Position numbers and translations under genes: made by a program
Notes under the pieces: generated by a model
What the model saw: only the letters and a program-made list of their open reading frames with translations
Databases searched by the model: none
Told to the model about the DNA's origin: nothing
Part shown: piece by piece, positions 49,508-59,775 of the stretch
Layout: every line of letters starts with the position of its first letter
Numbering within the stretch: position 1 is the first letter of the stretch
Assembly: GCF_004331485.1 (NCBI RefSeq)
Contig: NZ_SJKD01000002.1
Location: forward strand, 434,001 to 498,000
Direction: 5' to 3'
Length of the DNA: 64,000 bases
Source of the DNA: Kribbella capetownensis
GTDB taxonomy: Bacteria > Actinomycetota > Actinomycetes > Propionibacteriales > Kribbellaceae

Positions 49508-49924
49508 TCAGGGCTGCGGCATGCCGTAGGCGTGGTCGACGACCATCGAGAACATCAAGCGTTTCTCACCGATCATGGCGCGGCGGTAGTCGTCCCAATC
49601 CGGGTGCTCGCCGGACGCGGTCCGGTAGTAGTCGATGAGGTCCTCGACGACCGCATCGTGTGGGTCCGCCGCCACCGGACTGAGCTCGGCCTTGCCTTCC
49701 AGTACGACGTACGAGCGGCCGCCGGGACCGTCGACGTACAGACTGGCGCGCGGATCGCGGCGCAGGTTCGTCGTCTTCGCCCGGCCGTCGGTGAGCGAGA
49801 CCCGGATCCGTTCGCCGTCGAACACATAGGTGACGTTCGACAACTGCGGCCGCCCGTCGCGTTTGAGCGTGACCAGCACGCCCAGCCCGTGAGTGCCGAT
49901 CCGGTCCGCGAGAGTTCGTGTCAT
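49508..49924 (-). CDS. Pyridoxamine 5'-phosphate oxidase-fold, F420/FMN-dependent oxidoreductase
   Basis: A 138-residue split-barrel protein (LGVLVTLKRDGRPQLSNVTYVFDGERIRVSLTDGRAKTTNLRRDPRASLYV), typical of PPOX-class F420-dependent enzymes of actinobacteria (Rv1155-like). The RAKTTNLRRDP block binds the cofactor phosphate. The electron acceptor is unknown. ATG 49924 lies 7 nt after a TAAGCT box with no ribosome site; TTGCCT lies 19 bp further upstream, with a perfect dyad between them. It shares a short gap with the DMT transporter gene, on the same strand. Confidence 0.88.
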   Translation of the reverse strand: MTRTLADRIGTHGLGVLVTLKRDGRPQLSNVTYVFDGERIRVSLTDGRAKTTNLRRDPRASLYVDGPGGRSYVVLEGKAELSPVAADPHDAVVEDLIDYYRTASGEHPDWDDYRRAMIGEKRLMFSMVVDHAYGMPQP

Positions 49925-49941
49925 ACCAAGAAGCTTAAGAT

Positions 49942-49957
49942 TTCAAGCACGCTTGAA
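49942..49957. promoter_or_regulatory. Perfect dyad TTCAAGC-N2-GCTTGAA in the spacer of the oxidoreductase promoter
   Basis: 7-bp arms (49942-49948 and 49951-49957) lie between a TTGCCT -35 and the TAAGCT -10 on the reverse strand. The 19-bp spacer is the length seen at MerR-family activated promoters. Its core differs little from the repeat at 23827-23842. Confidence 0.5.
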
Positions 49958-49978
49958 GGCAACTCAGACTGTTCCGTC

Positions 49979-50809
49979 TCAGGTGGTGACGATCAGGACG
50001 CCGGCGACGACGGTGGCCAGGCCCGCGAGGCGAGTGCGGCTGAGTCGCTCGCGGAGTACGACGAAGCCGGCCACCGCGCCGAGGACGACGTTGAGGGTGC
50101 GGCCGATCGCGACGGTGCCGACGGACGTGACGGACAGCGCCAGCAGCACGAGCCCGTAGCTGGCCGGCGTCAGGATCGCGATCGGTATCGCCTGTCGCCA
50201 GTGGGCGAGCACGCCACGGAGCTCGCTGCGACGCGATGCGAGGATTGTCGACAACATGACGATCTGGGCCACGCTGGCTATCGCGAGGTACGGCACGAGG
50301 TTGGCGCCGAGCGACGTCATGGCGAACCCGTCCCACAACGTGTAGGCGGCAGTGCAGGCCGCGACCGCCAACCCCAACCCGAGACCGAGTGCCATCCGTC
50401 GGTGCCGGCGCAGTCCGTCCATCACCAGCACGCCGCACACCACCAGTACGACGCCACCCCACGCCCGCGCTGCCGGCCAGCCCTGCCATGGGATCGCCGC
50501 GACTGTCACGAGGACGGGAGCCACGCCCCGGCTGACCGGGTAGACCGTCAAGAACTCGCCTGCGCCGTACGCCTTCTGCAGCGTGACGGCGTACGTCGTG
50601 TGCAGAAGCATGCTCACCAGTCCGGACCACCAAGCCGTCCCGAGGCTGCCTCGCAGGCCTGACCAGATGAGCAGAGCGACCGAGAGCGGGAGGGTGACGA
50701 GACCGCACAGCCAGACGAACGCCGGGTCGGTCCGGGCGGTCTTCTTCACCAGTAGGTTCCACGCCGCGTGGCAGCAGGCGGATGCGGTCAGGAGGCCGAG
50801 AGCGATCAC
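49979..50809 (-). CDS. EamA/DMT-family transporter
   Basis: A 276-residue protein with ten predicted membrane segments in two repeats: FLTVYPVSRGVAPVLVTVAAI in the first and VGTVAIGRTLNVVLGAVAGFVVLRERLSRTRLAGLATVVAGVLIV in the second, which contain the EamA P-x-E/R-E-R hallmarks. Such carriers export amino acids or other metabolites. GTG 50809 is preferred because the hydrophobic domain starts there and upstream sequence is operator DNA. Two TAGACAnTGTCTA palindromes directly upstream point to control by a repressor encoded elsewhere. Confidence 0.85.
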   Translation of the reverse strand: MIALGLLTASACCHAAWNLLVKKTARTDPAFVWLCGLVTLPLSVALLIWSGLRGSLGTAWWSGLVSMLLHTTYAVTLQKAYGAGEFLTVYPVSRGVAPVLVTVAAIPWQGWPAARAWGGVVLVVCGVLVMDGLRRHRRMALGLGLGLAVAACTAAYTLWDGFAMTSLGANLVPYLAIASVAQIVMLSTILASRRSELRGVLAHWRQAIPIAILTPASYGLVLLALSVTSVGTVAIGRTLNVVLGAVAGFVVLRERLSRTRLAGLATVVAGVLIVTT

Positions 50810-50847
50810 GTAGACAGTGTCTACAGGATCTCGATAGACACTGTCTA
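50810..50847. promoter_or_regulatory. Two TAGACA-N-TGTCTA palindromes before the DMT transporter
   Basis: TAGACAGTGTCTA (50811-50823, extended to 15 bp by flanking G and C) and TAGACACTGTCTA (50835-50847) are spaced 24 bp, about two helical turns plus. They abut the GTG of the transporter. The layout is that of TetR- or GntR-type operators. Confidence 0.65.
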
Positions 50848-50921
50848 CCCAGACCTGTGGGTTGGCTGAAGAAAGCCGCCGGAGACTGGTCCGGGCGGAC
50901 CCGGCTGGAAACGATCGGGGT

Positions 50922-52232
50922 ATGACCGAGATCAGCGAGCGGGCCGCGGTACGGCGGCTGAACGACCGGCTCGGATTCGGGCCGGCGCCCGGGGACCTGA
51001 CGGCTGGGTTCGACGCGACGCTGCGGCGATTGCTGGGTCCGGCGACGGACGCGGCGGCCGCCGCCCTGCCGCCACCAACCGGGCTGGTGCCACCGCCACC
51101 GATGGGGAAGAAGGATCCGGACGCCAAGAAGGACAAGGACGCGAAGAAGGCGGCTGCGAAGGCCCGGGCGGCGCAGGAGCGGACGCTGACCGTGTGGTGG
51201 CTGGACCGGATGGTCGCGAGCCGGACAGCGAGTGAGCGGCTGACCTGGTTCTGGCACGGGCACTTCGCGACCAGCAATCAGAAGGTCCGCAACGCCGCGT
51301 GGATGCTGGCCCAGAACCAGACGCAGCGCACGCATGCCCTCGGACCGTTCGGCGACCTGGCCCAGGCGATGGTTGTCGACACGGCGACGATCCGCTGGCT
51401 CGACGGCCAGAAGAATCGCAAAGGTTCGCCCAACGAGAACCTGGCCCGCGAGTACATGGAACTCTTCACGCTCGGCATCGGCCACTACCAGGAGACCGAT
51501 GTCGCGCAGGGCGCGCGCTGCCTGACCGGGTGGGTGCTCGACCGCGACGGGAAGGGCGCGACACTCCAGCGGAAGCGGTTCGACTCCGGCTCGAAGACGC
51601 TGCTCGGCAAGACCGGGAACTTCGACGCCAAAGGGTTTGCCGGGCTGGCGCTCGCGCAACCCGCCTCGGCCGGCTTCGTGATCGGGCGGCTGTGGTTCCG
51701 GCTGGTGTCGGCGACGCCACCGGACGCGGCCACGGTGGCCCGGCTGACCACGGCGTACGGTGCCGAGCGCAACGTCCGATCGTTGCTGACGGCAATGGTT
51801 GCCGAGGCGGCGTTCCGGGATGCGGAGTCCGCGCTGGTGAAGCAGCCGGTGGAGTGGGCGGCCGGATTGCTGCGGGCGTTGCGGATCCAGCCGGGGAAGC
51901 TGGCCGAGAAGGAGCAGACCAAGCTGCTGGCCGGACTGCGTGGCATGGGACAGCTGCCGTTCCGCCCGCCGAGTGTCGGAGGCTGGCCGGCTGGTGCGAG
52001 CTGGCTGACGACGTCGGCCGGCGTGACCCGGCTGCAGCTGGCCCAGCACCTGGTGAAACAGGCCGAGATCCCCACAGTGGAAGGCGCCAAGGACAAGGTG
52101 GCCGCGGTCGCGACCCTGCTCGGAGTCGATGCCTGGACCGAGCGGACCAAGACGGCACTGGCCGGAGTGAAGGACCCCAAGCAGCTGACGGCGCTCGCCG
52201 CCTGCACCCCCGAGTACGTGGTCAGCGGATGA
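50922..52232 (+). CDS. DUF1800 family protein
   Basis: A 436-residue protein with the DUF1800 blocks RLTWFWHGHFATSNQKV, GSPNENLAREYMELFTLGIGHYQETDV and LKQPVEWAAGLLRAL-like (ALVKQPVEWAAGLLRAL). An Ala/Lys-rich stretch (KKDPDAKKDKDAKKAAAKARAA) near residue 65 is unusual and probably an exposed linker. GGGG precedes the ATG. DUF1800 proteins are almost always paired with a DUF1501 protein, as here (17-bp gap); the process they serve is not established, possibly extracellular or envelope-associated. Confidence 0.88.
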   Translation: MTEISERAAVRRLNDRLGFGPAPGDLTAGFDATLRRLLGPATDAAAAALPPPTGLVPPPPMGKKDPDAKKDKDAKKAAAKARAAQERTLTVWWLDRMVASRTASERLTWFWHGHFATSNQKVRNAAWMLAQNQTQRTHALGPFGDLAQAMVVDTATIRWLDGQKNRKGSPNENLAREYMELFTLGIGHYQETDVAQGARCLTGWVLDRDGKGATLQRKRFDSGSKTLLGKTGNFDAKGFAGLALAQPASAGFVIGRLWFRLVSATPPDAATVARLTTAYGAERNVRSLLTAMVAEAAFRDAESALVKQPVEWAAGLLRALRIQPGKLAEKEQTKLLAGLRGMGQLPFRPPSVGGWPAGASWLTTSAGVTRLQLAQHLVKQAEIPTVEGAKDKVAAVATLLGVDAWTERTKTALAGVKDPKQLTALAACTPEYVVSG

Positions 52233-52249
52233 GCGGCCGAGGAGGACCG

Positions 52250-53500
52250 ATGGACAACTTGACGAGAAGGCGGTTCCTGGCGCTCAGCGGTGTGACAGCA
52301 GCCGGAGCGCTGGCTGTCGGGGCGACGCAGGTGAACTGGTCCGACCTGATGGCCGCGGCGGTCGACAATCCACTGCCGAGCGACCAGTCCGTGCTGGTCG
52401 TCATCACCTTGTACGGCGGCAACGACGGACTCAACACAGTCGTGCCCGCAGGCGATCCGGCGTACCAGAAGGCGCGTCCGGATCTGGCGTACGAGCAGAA
52501 CGAGGTGCTGGATCTGGGAGACGGGCTCGGCCTGAACCCAGGCATGAAGGGCTTGAAGGGTCTGTGGGACGACAAGCGGCTGGCGATCGTGCGTGGCGTC
52601 GGGTACCCCGAGCCGGATCGCAGTCACTTCCGTTCGATGGCGATCTGGCAGACGGCGTCACCGAAGTCGCCGGTCCCGACCGGATGGCTCGGCCGCTGGC
52701 TGGACGCGACCGGCGCCGATCCGCTCCGGGCCGTATCGGTCGAGCCCACCCTTCCGCCGCTGTTGGCCGGCGAGACCACCGCGGCCGCGTCGCTGCCGTT
52801 GCGCGGGCTGGCGCTCCCCAAGGGTGCGCTCGGTACGGCGTACGCGGCGCTGGGCAAGCCGAGTCCGGGGGAGGGGCACTGGCAGGCGCGGGCGGCCAAG
52901 GCGGTGCAGGACTTGCAGGACGCGACGAAGGTGCTCGGCAACGCGGTGCGCACCGGCCACGAGAAGGAGGAAGACGAGGACGAGCAGCGCACGCAGGGAG
53001 CATCGGCGGGCGGTACGTCGCAGCTCGGGGCGCAGCTCGAACTGATCGCGGGACTCATCGAGGCGGGTGTGCCGACGCGGGCCTACTCGGCTTCGCTCGG
53101 GGGCTTCGACACGCATGCGGACGAGCGCGGGACGCAGCAGCGGCTGCTGACCGAGCTGGACGCTGCGGTGACGCCGTTCGTCCAGCGGCTGCGGAAGACG
53201 GACCGTGGGAAGAACGCGGTGGTGCTCGTGTACTCCGAGTTCGGGCGGCGGGTGCACGCGAACGGGAGTGACGGGACGGATCACGGCACTGCCGGTCCGG
53301 TGTTCGTGGTCGGGGACAAGGTGTCCGGTGGTTTCTTCGGCGAGCAGCCGAGTCTCACCGATCTGTCCAACGGTGATCTGAAGGTGACCACGGACTTCCG
53401 CGACGTCTACGCCACCGTCCTCCGCGACGTCCTCGGCACCGAACCCGCCAAGATCCTCCCCGACCACAAAACCACCATCGACGGCCTACTGAGGGTTTGA
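52250..53500 (+). CDS. DUF1501 family protein with Tat signal
   Basis: A 416-residue protein. The N-terminus NLTRRRFLALSGVTAAGALAVGA is a twin-arginine signal, so the protein is exported folded. The DUF1501 core VLVVITLYGGNDGLNTVVPAGDPAY, RGVGYPEPDRSHFRSMAIWQTA and GGFDTHADERGTQQRLLTELDAAV with VLVYSEFGRRVHANGSDGTDHGTAG fits the alkaline-phosphatase-like fold with several metal-ligand His/Asp residues. ATG 52250 has GGAGG upstream. It is the partner of the preceding DUF1800 protein; the 3' end overlaps the convergent histidine kinase gene by 15 bp. Confidence 0.88.
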   Translation: MDNLTRRRFLALSGVTAAGALAVGATQVNWSDLMAAAVDNPLPSDQSVLVVITLYGGNDGLNTVVPAGDPAYQKARPDLAYEQNEVLDLGDGLGLNPGMKGLKGLWDDKRLAIVRGVGYPEPDRSHFRSMAIWQTASPKSPVPTGWLGRWLDATGADPLRAVSVEPTLPPLLAGETTAAASLPLRGLALPKGALGTAYAALGKPSPGEGHWQARAAKAVQDLQDATKVLGNAVRTGHEKEEDEDEQRTQGASAGGTSQLGAQLELIAGLIEAGVPTRAYSASLGGFDTHADERGTQQRLLTELDAAVTPFVQRLRKTDRGKNAVVLVYSEFGRRVHANGSDGTDHGTAGPVFVVGDKVSGGFFGEQPSLTDLSNGDLKVTTDFRDVYATVLRDVLGTEPAKILPDHKTTIDGLLRV

Positions 53501-54778
53501 GAGCCACAGCTTGAAGGAGGCACCGCGCCGACCGTCGGCGCGGTCGCCAACTGTCAGATCACCACCATGTGCTCGAGCAACACCTCGCGCGATGGCCAGT
53601 CCGAGGCCTGCGCCCTTGCTCTGGGGGCCGTGCACGAGTCTTTGGAAGATCCGCTCGCGGACCTCGACCGGTACTCCCGGGCCGTCATCTTCGACCAGCA
53701 GGCCTGTCGGGCCGACCAAAATCCGGAGGGCGCGGGCGCCGACCTGCCGAGCGTTGTCAAGGAGGCTGGCGAGAATCTGTGCCAGTCGTTCGGGATCGCC
53801 GGCAACCGTGCCGGTGCCGATGACCTCGACTGTCATTTCGGGTGCGACGAGACGAACTCGGGCGGCCTGGGCTTCGGCGAGGTGGCGGAGGTCGACCTGG
53901 GAGAGGTTGAGTTGGAGGCCGGCGTCGATGCGGCTGAGCTCCAGGAGGTCGGCGACGAGGGTGCCCGCGCGCCGGGACTCGCGGACCAGCAGGAGCTCGA
54001 GCTCTTCGCGACGTTCGGCCGGGGCCTGAGGGCCGAGTTGGATCAACGTCTCCGCAGCGGTCTGCAACCCGGCAACCGGCGTACGCAACTCATGCGCGGC
54101 GTCGGCGACGAACTCGCGCATCCGGTCCTCCGACCGGTGCGCCGAGCCCTCGGCACCCTCCAGCGCATCCAGCATCTCGTCGAAGGCAGCCGCCGTACGC
54201 CCGAGCTCGGTGTCGGCGCGCTCCGGCTGCAGCCGCTCGCCTCGCCGCCCGGCCACGATCGATCGCGCTAGTCCCGTCATCGCATCCAGCGGTGCCAGCG
54301 CGAACCTCATCCCGATGATCAACGCCAGCGCGGTGATGAGGATCGCCGCCGCACCCGACACCAGCAGCACCGTCCGGAGCCGCGCACTCGCATCCGACAG
54401 CAACGCCGTGTCCGCGGACAACAGCAACGTCGCACCGCGAGTCCGCTGCCCCGTCTGCAGCGTCGCGCGCACCTGCCGGACAGTCCCACCGGGGTCGACC
54501 GGAGGCGCGCCGAGCTGCTGACCCGATCGCAGGATCAGCGTGACCCGGACCCCATCCGCGTCGATCCGCCGTACGAGGTTGCTCGGGGCAACGTTCTGCC
54601 GGGCGAGCTGCTGAGCCAGCTGCGCGCGGCCGGTGAGCAGCGAGTCGAGGCTGCGTTCGGCCTGCGCGTCGAAGACCGCCTTCACCACCAGCCCGGTCAC
54701 CGGCAGCACAACGAGCAGTACGGCGATCGCCGTCAGCGTCACGCGAACCCGCAGGGACGCCGTACGCAGCGCCCTCAT
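53486..54778 (-). CDS. Sensor histidine kinase
   Basis: A 430-residue membrane kinase. A first membrane helix (LTAIAVLLVVLPVTGLVV), an extracytoplasmic sensor of about 110 residues, a second helix (TVLLVSGAAAILITALALIIGM), a HAMP linker, the H-box FVADAAHELRTPVAG (His about 229) and the ATPase with N-box LASLLDNARQ, G1 VEDDGPGVP and G2 SKGAGLGLAIARG are all present. The start overlaps the response-regulator stop (ATGA). The signal is not deducible; the pair may control the adjacent DUF1800/DUF1501 genes, but that is only proximity. Confidence 0.92.
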   Translation of the reverse strand: MRALRTASLRVRVTLTAIAVLLVVLPVTGLVVKAVFDAQAERSLDSLLTGRAQLAQQLARQNVAPSNLVRRIDADGVRVTLILRSGQQLGAPPVDPGGTVRQVRATLQTGQRTRGATLLLSADTALLSDASARLRTVLLVSGAAAILITALALIIGMRFALAPLDAMTGLARSIVAGRRGERLQPERADTELGRTAAAFDEMLDALEGAEGSAHRSEDRMREFVADAAHELRTPVAGLQTAAETLIQLGPQAPAERREELELLLVRESRRAGTLVADLLELSRIDAGLQLNLSQVDLRHLAEAQAARVRLVAPEMTVEVIGTGTVAGDPERLAQILASLLDNARQVGARALRILVGPTGLLVEDDGPGVPVEVRERIFQRLVHGPQSKGAGLGLAIARGVARAHGGDLTVGDRADGRRGASFKLWLSNPQ

Positions 54779-55443
54779 GACGGCGGCCGCAAGACGTAGC
54801 CCGAACCGCGGACGGTGTGCAGCAATCGCGGCCCGTGCGCCTCCAGCTTCCGGCGGAGCGCGCTCACATGTACCTCGACAAGGTTGGCCGCGTAATCGTC
54901 GTACCCCCAGACCGCGGTCAGCAGCTGGGTCTTGCCGACCACCTTCCCGCTGCGCCCGGCAAGGAATGCGAGCAGCTTGTACTCCGTCGCCGTCAGCTCG
55001 ATCTCCTGCCCGGCCCGCCGTACCAGCCCGGCTTCGACATCGACTGCCAGGTCGTCGATCTCCAGCACGGTCCGGACCCGGCCCATCCGCCGCAGCAGAG
55101 CCTCGACCCGCGCGATCAGCTCGGCAAGAACGAACGGCTTCACCACATAGTCGTCCGCCCCGGTCCGCAGCCCGTGCAGCCGGTCCTCGACCCCATCGCG
55201 CGCGGTCAGCAGGATCACACCTGCGTTCGAGGTCTCCCGCGCCACCGTCAGCAACTCGAATCCGTCCCGCCCGGGCAGCATCACATCGAGCAGCACCAGA
55301 TCCGGCTGCCACTCCGCCAGTTCGCGCTCGAACCCGTCGCCGTCCGCCCGCGTCCGCACCGTGTGGCCCGCCTCGGTCAGCGCGATTCCGACGCCGGTGC
55401 GGATCGGTTCCGCGTCCTCGACCACCAGCACCCGCGCCGCCAT
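54775..55443 (-). CDS. OmpR-family response regulator
   Basis: A 222-residue regulator. The receiver domain (RVLVVEDAEPIRTGVGIALTEAGH) has the phosphorylated Asp in PDLVLLDVMLPGRDG (near residue 50) and the conserved Lys in DDYVVKPF; the C-terminal winged helix has VEVHVSALRRKLEAHG and VRGSGYVL. AAGGA lies 7 nt before the ATG. It precedes its kinase in an overlapping operon. Two CTTCAGCAC direct repeats 11 bp apart upstream suggest self-regulation. Confidence 0.94.
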   Translation of the reverse strand: MAARVLVVEDAEPIRTGVGIALTEAGHTVRTRADGDGFERELAEWQPDLVLLDVMLPGRDGFELLTVARETSNAGVILLTARDGVEDRLHGLRTGADDYVVKPFVLAELIARVEALLRRMGRVRTVLEIDDLAVDVEAGLVRRAGQEIELTATEYKLLAFLAGRSGKVVGKTQLLTAVWGYDDYAANLVEVHVSALRRKLEAHGPRLLHTVRGSGYVLRPPS

Positions 55444-55495
55444 CCGGCCATCCTTGCATCGCCACGGCTCCTGCCAAGGACCGCAGTACGCACAT

Positions 55496-55515
55496 CTTCA
55501 GCACTTCTTCAGCAC
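55496..55515. promoter_or_regulatory. CTTCAGCAC direct repeat, 11-bp period, upstream of the response regulator
   Basis: CTTCAGCAC at 55496-55504 and 55507-55515 repeat with 11-bp spacing, the usual geometry of OmpR-type regulator sites. They lie about 55 bp upstream of the response-regulator ATG, so autoregulation is likely. Confidence 0.55.
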
Positions 55516-55608
55516 CCTGGGGTCGCGGAACCGTCACCCTCTGTGTCTCGCCGATCGAGACCCCCGGTTCGACGGCCGAGCGTGGTTGTGCATAGACTCA
55601 CTGGCATC

Positions 55609-57459
<1,851 letters not shown>

Positions 57460-57762
57460 TCAGAGCCTCGATCCGAGGCGTTATCAAACGTTCGCCCGTC
57501 ACCGCTAGGGGTGACGGGCGACGTTTGCGTTGCGGCGTACCGAATTTCGGCACTGAGGGTGTCAGAATCGGTGCATAGAGCAACCGAATACTCACGATTC
57601 GGTGACCGTGGCCTCGGGTACGAAGAAACCGTTGACTCGGTGTATGTGGTTGCGCAAACTAGCGACACTGCGCGCAGATGAATGCAAGACAGCATGCGTT
57701 AGTACGGCTGTTTTCGGGCTTCTGCGTTGACACGCCGTCGGTACCCCGCGTGGAGGTGAGCT
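57460..57762 (+). promoter_or_regulatory. leuA-to-ABC-operon intergenic region: dyads and promoter
   Basis: No gene is seen in these 303 bases. After the leuA hairpins come CCGAATTTCGG (57540-57550), AATCGGT (57566-57572) and ACCGAAT-N7-ATTCGGT (57583-57603), which share a CCGAAT core, then TTGACT (57632-57637), a 17-bp spacer and CAAACT (57655-57660) as the probable promoter of the ABC operon. The 5' untranslated part would be about 96 nt. The repeats are candidate operator sites. Confidence 0.55.
57486..57526 (+). terminator. leuA terminator hairpin
   Basis: CGCCCGTCACC (57493-57503) pairs with GGTGACGGGCG (57510-57520), extended by AAACGT/ACGTTT with one unpaired T, giving about 17 base pairs. 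The small GCCTCG-N3-CGAGGC hairpin (57465-57479) precedes it. It is among the longest stems in the window. Confidence 0.8.
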
Positions 57763-58863
57763 GTGAGCGGTGCGGTCGAGACTCCGGCCTCGAAGCTGAT
57801 AGAGAGGCCGGTGGAGGAACCGAAACCCACGGCCGCCAAGAGATTCTTCAACGCCTGGTTGGTCCGAAGACTAGCCAAGGCGGTGCTGACTGTCTTCATC
57901 GTGACGTCGGGAACGTTCTTCCTGGTCAGGCTGCTGCCCGGTAACCCGGTTGACACCTACATCCAGACCCAGATCGCGCAGACAGGTATCTCGTACGAGG
58001 CCGCGGCCGCGCAGGCCAAGAACCTGTTCTCGCTGGACCCGGACCAGCCGCTGATCCAGCAGTACGTCACGTACATGCTCAACCTGCTGCACGGCGACTT
58101 CGGCAACTCGCTGCTGTCGCCGGGAACCACCGTGGCGCAGGTGATCAAGACCTACCTGCCCTGGACGCTGTTCTCCGTCGGCGTCGCCACCATCCTCAGC
58201 TTCATCATCGGCATCGTGGCCGGCATGGTGATGGCCTACCGCCGCGAAAGCTGGATCGACCACCTGCTGAGCTCGATCGGGTCGTTCCTGCACGCGATCC
58301 CGAACTACATCCTGGCGATCCTGATCGTGGTCTTCCTCGGCGTGAAACTGCAGGTCTTCAACCTGACCGAGGCCCGCGGGTCCTACACACCGGGGGTCGA
58401 ACCATCGTTCAGCCTGGCGTTCCTGAACGACATCTTCTACCACGCGATGCTGCCGATCCTGGCCTACCTGCTGACCACGGTCGGGTCCTGGGCGCTGGTG
58501 ATGAAGTCCTCCACGGTGGAGACCCTCGGCGAGGACTACGTCACGGTCGCGCGGGCGCGTGGTCTGACCGACGCGCGGATCCGGTCCGGGTACGTCGGGC
58601 GCAACGCCGTACTGCCGCTGTTCAGCGTGCTGGCCATCTCGCTCGGGTTCGTGGTCGGCGGGTCGATCTTCGTGGAGCGGATCTTCGGCTACCAGGGCAT
58701 CGGGTTCAGCCTCTACAACGCGATCTCGGGCCGCGACTACCCGGTCCTGCAGGGGATCTTCCTGGTCATCACGATCTCCGTGGTGGTGGCCAACCTGCTC
58801 GCCGACATTCTCTACAGCCGGCTGGATCCGCGGATCCGTGTCCCCGGCAAGGGTCAGGGGTGA
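57763..58863 (+). CDS. Peptide/oligosaccharide ABC transporter permease (DppB/OppB-type)
   Basis: A 366-residue permease with six membrane helices: the first helix after a 30-residue cytoplasmic start (VLTVFIVTSGTFFLVRLLPGNPVD, with the LPGNP motif), and the EAA loop TLGEDYVTVARARGLTDARIRSGYVGRNAVLPL. The extra loop around SLDPDQPLIQQYVTYMLNLLHGDFGNSLL is typical of OppB. GTG 57763 has GGAGGTGA upstream. It is the first gene of a six-gene operon. The substrate could be peptides or oligosaccharides, since Opp-type carriers do both. Confidence 0.92.
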   Translation: MSGAVETPASKLIERPVEEPKPTAAKRFFNAWLVRRLAKAVLTVFIVTSGTFFLVRLLPGNPVDTYIQTQIAQTGISYEAAAAQAKNLFSLDPDQPLIQQYVTYMLNLLHGDFGNSLLSPGTTVAQVIKTYLPWTLFSVGVATILSFIIGIVAGMVMAYRRESWIDHLLSSIGSFLHAIPNYILAILIVVFLGVKLQVFNLTEARGSYTPGVEPSFSLAFLNDIFYHAMLPILAYLLTTVGSWALVMKSSTVETLGEDYVTVARARGLTDARIRSGYVGRNAVLPLFSVLAISLGFVVGGSIFVERIFGYQGIGFSLYNAISGRDYPVLQGIFLVITISVVVANLLADILYSRLDPRIRVPGKGQG

Positions 58864-58867
58864 CGAG

Positions 58868-59773
58868 ATGACCGAGGCTGCAGCCACCGGCGGCGCCGTC
58901 GCCGCCATCGGGACGACGGGCGTCTCCCGCTTCGCCGGCATCATGCACGGGTTGCGACGCAGCCCGGCCGGCTTCATCGGCTTCATCATCGTGGCCCTGC
59001 TGGTCCTGATCACCGCGATCGGGCCGTTCTTCACCCCCGCGGTGGAGCCCAACGTCAAGGAGATCCTGCTGCCGTTCGGGTCGCCCGGGCACTTCCTCGG
59101 GACCGACAACGAGGGCAAGGACGTGCTGATCCAGATGATCGACGGCGGCCGGTCCGTCATCTTCATCGGGTTCTTCGCGGCCGCGATCTCGACCTTCATC
59201 GCGATCGTCTTCGGCTCGCTGGCCGCCTACCTGGGCGGCGGCACCGACTCCGTGGTCACGACGGCGGCCGACGTCGTACTCACGGTCCCGACGATCGTCC
59301 TGCTCGCGGTGCTCGGTGCGATGTTCAAGCTGGACTCGCCGATCCTGCTCGCCATCCTGGTCGGTGTGCTGAGTTGGCCGGTGCTGACCCGGGCGGTGCG
59401 GTCCCAGGTGCTCTCGCTGCGGGAACGCGAGTTCGTCGAGGCGGCCAAGTTGCTCGACCTCGGCACGATCCGGATCGTCTTCGTCGAGATCCTGCCGAAC
59501 ATGGCCAGCTTCATCCTGATGAACTTCATGATCGGTGTGACGAACGCGATCTACGCGCTGGTCGGCCTCTACCTGCTCGGGCTGGCGCCGCTGACCGGCT
59601 CCAACTGGGGCATCATGCTGAACCGCGCGTGGATCGCGGGCGCCATCTTCAACGACGACAGCCTGCCGTTCATCCTGAGCCCGATCGTCGCGATCATTCT
59701 GCTGCTGCTCGGATTGGTGATGATGACGAGATCACTCGAAGAGATCCTCAACCCGCGTCTCCGGGACCGGTGA
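58868..59773 (+). CDS. ABC transporter permease (DppC/OppC-type)
   Basis: A 301-residue permease. The first helix FIIVALLVLITAIGPFFTP is followed by HFLGTDNEGKDVLIQMIDGGRSVIFIGFFA, a DppC hallmark (LGTDxxGRDV-like), and the EAA loop LREREFVEAAKLLDLGTIRIVFVEILPNM. ATG 58868 lies 5 nt after the permease B stop. Together with the preceding gene it forms the membrane pore. The next ATPase starts at its stop codon. Confidence 0.92.
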   Translation: MTEAAATGGAVAAIGTTGVSRFAGIMHGLRRSPAGFIGFIIVALLVLITAIGPFFTPAVEPNVKEILLPFGSPGHFLGTDNEGKDVLIQMIDGGRSVIFIGFFAAAISTFIAIVFGSLAAYLGGGTDSVVTTAADVVLTVPTIVLLAVLGAMFKLDSPILLAILVGVLSWPVLTRAVRSQVLSLREREFVEAAKLLDLGTIRIVFVEILPNMASFILMNFMIGVTNAIYALVGLYLLGLAPLTGSNWGIMLNRAWIAGAIFNDDSLPFILSPIVAIILLLLGLVMMTRSLEEILNPRLRDR

Positions 59774-59775
59774 GC

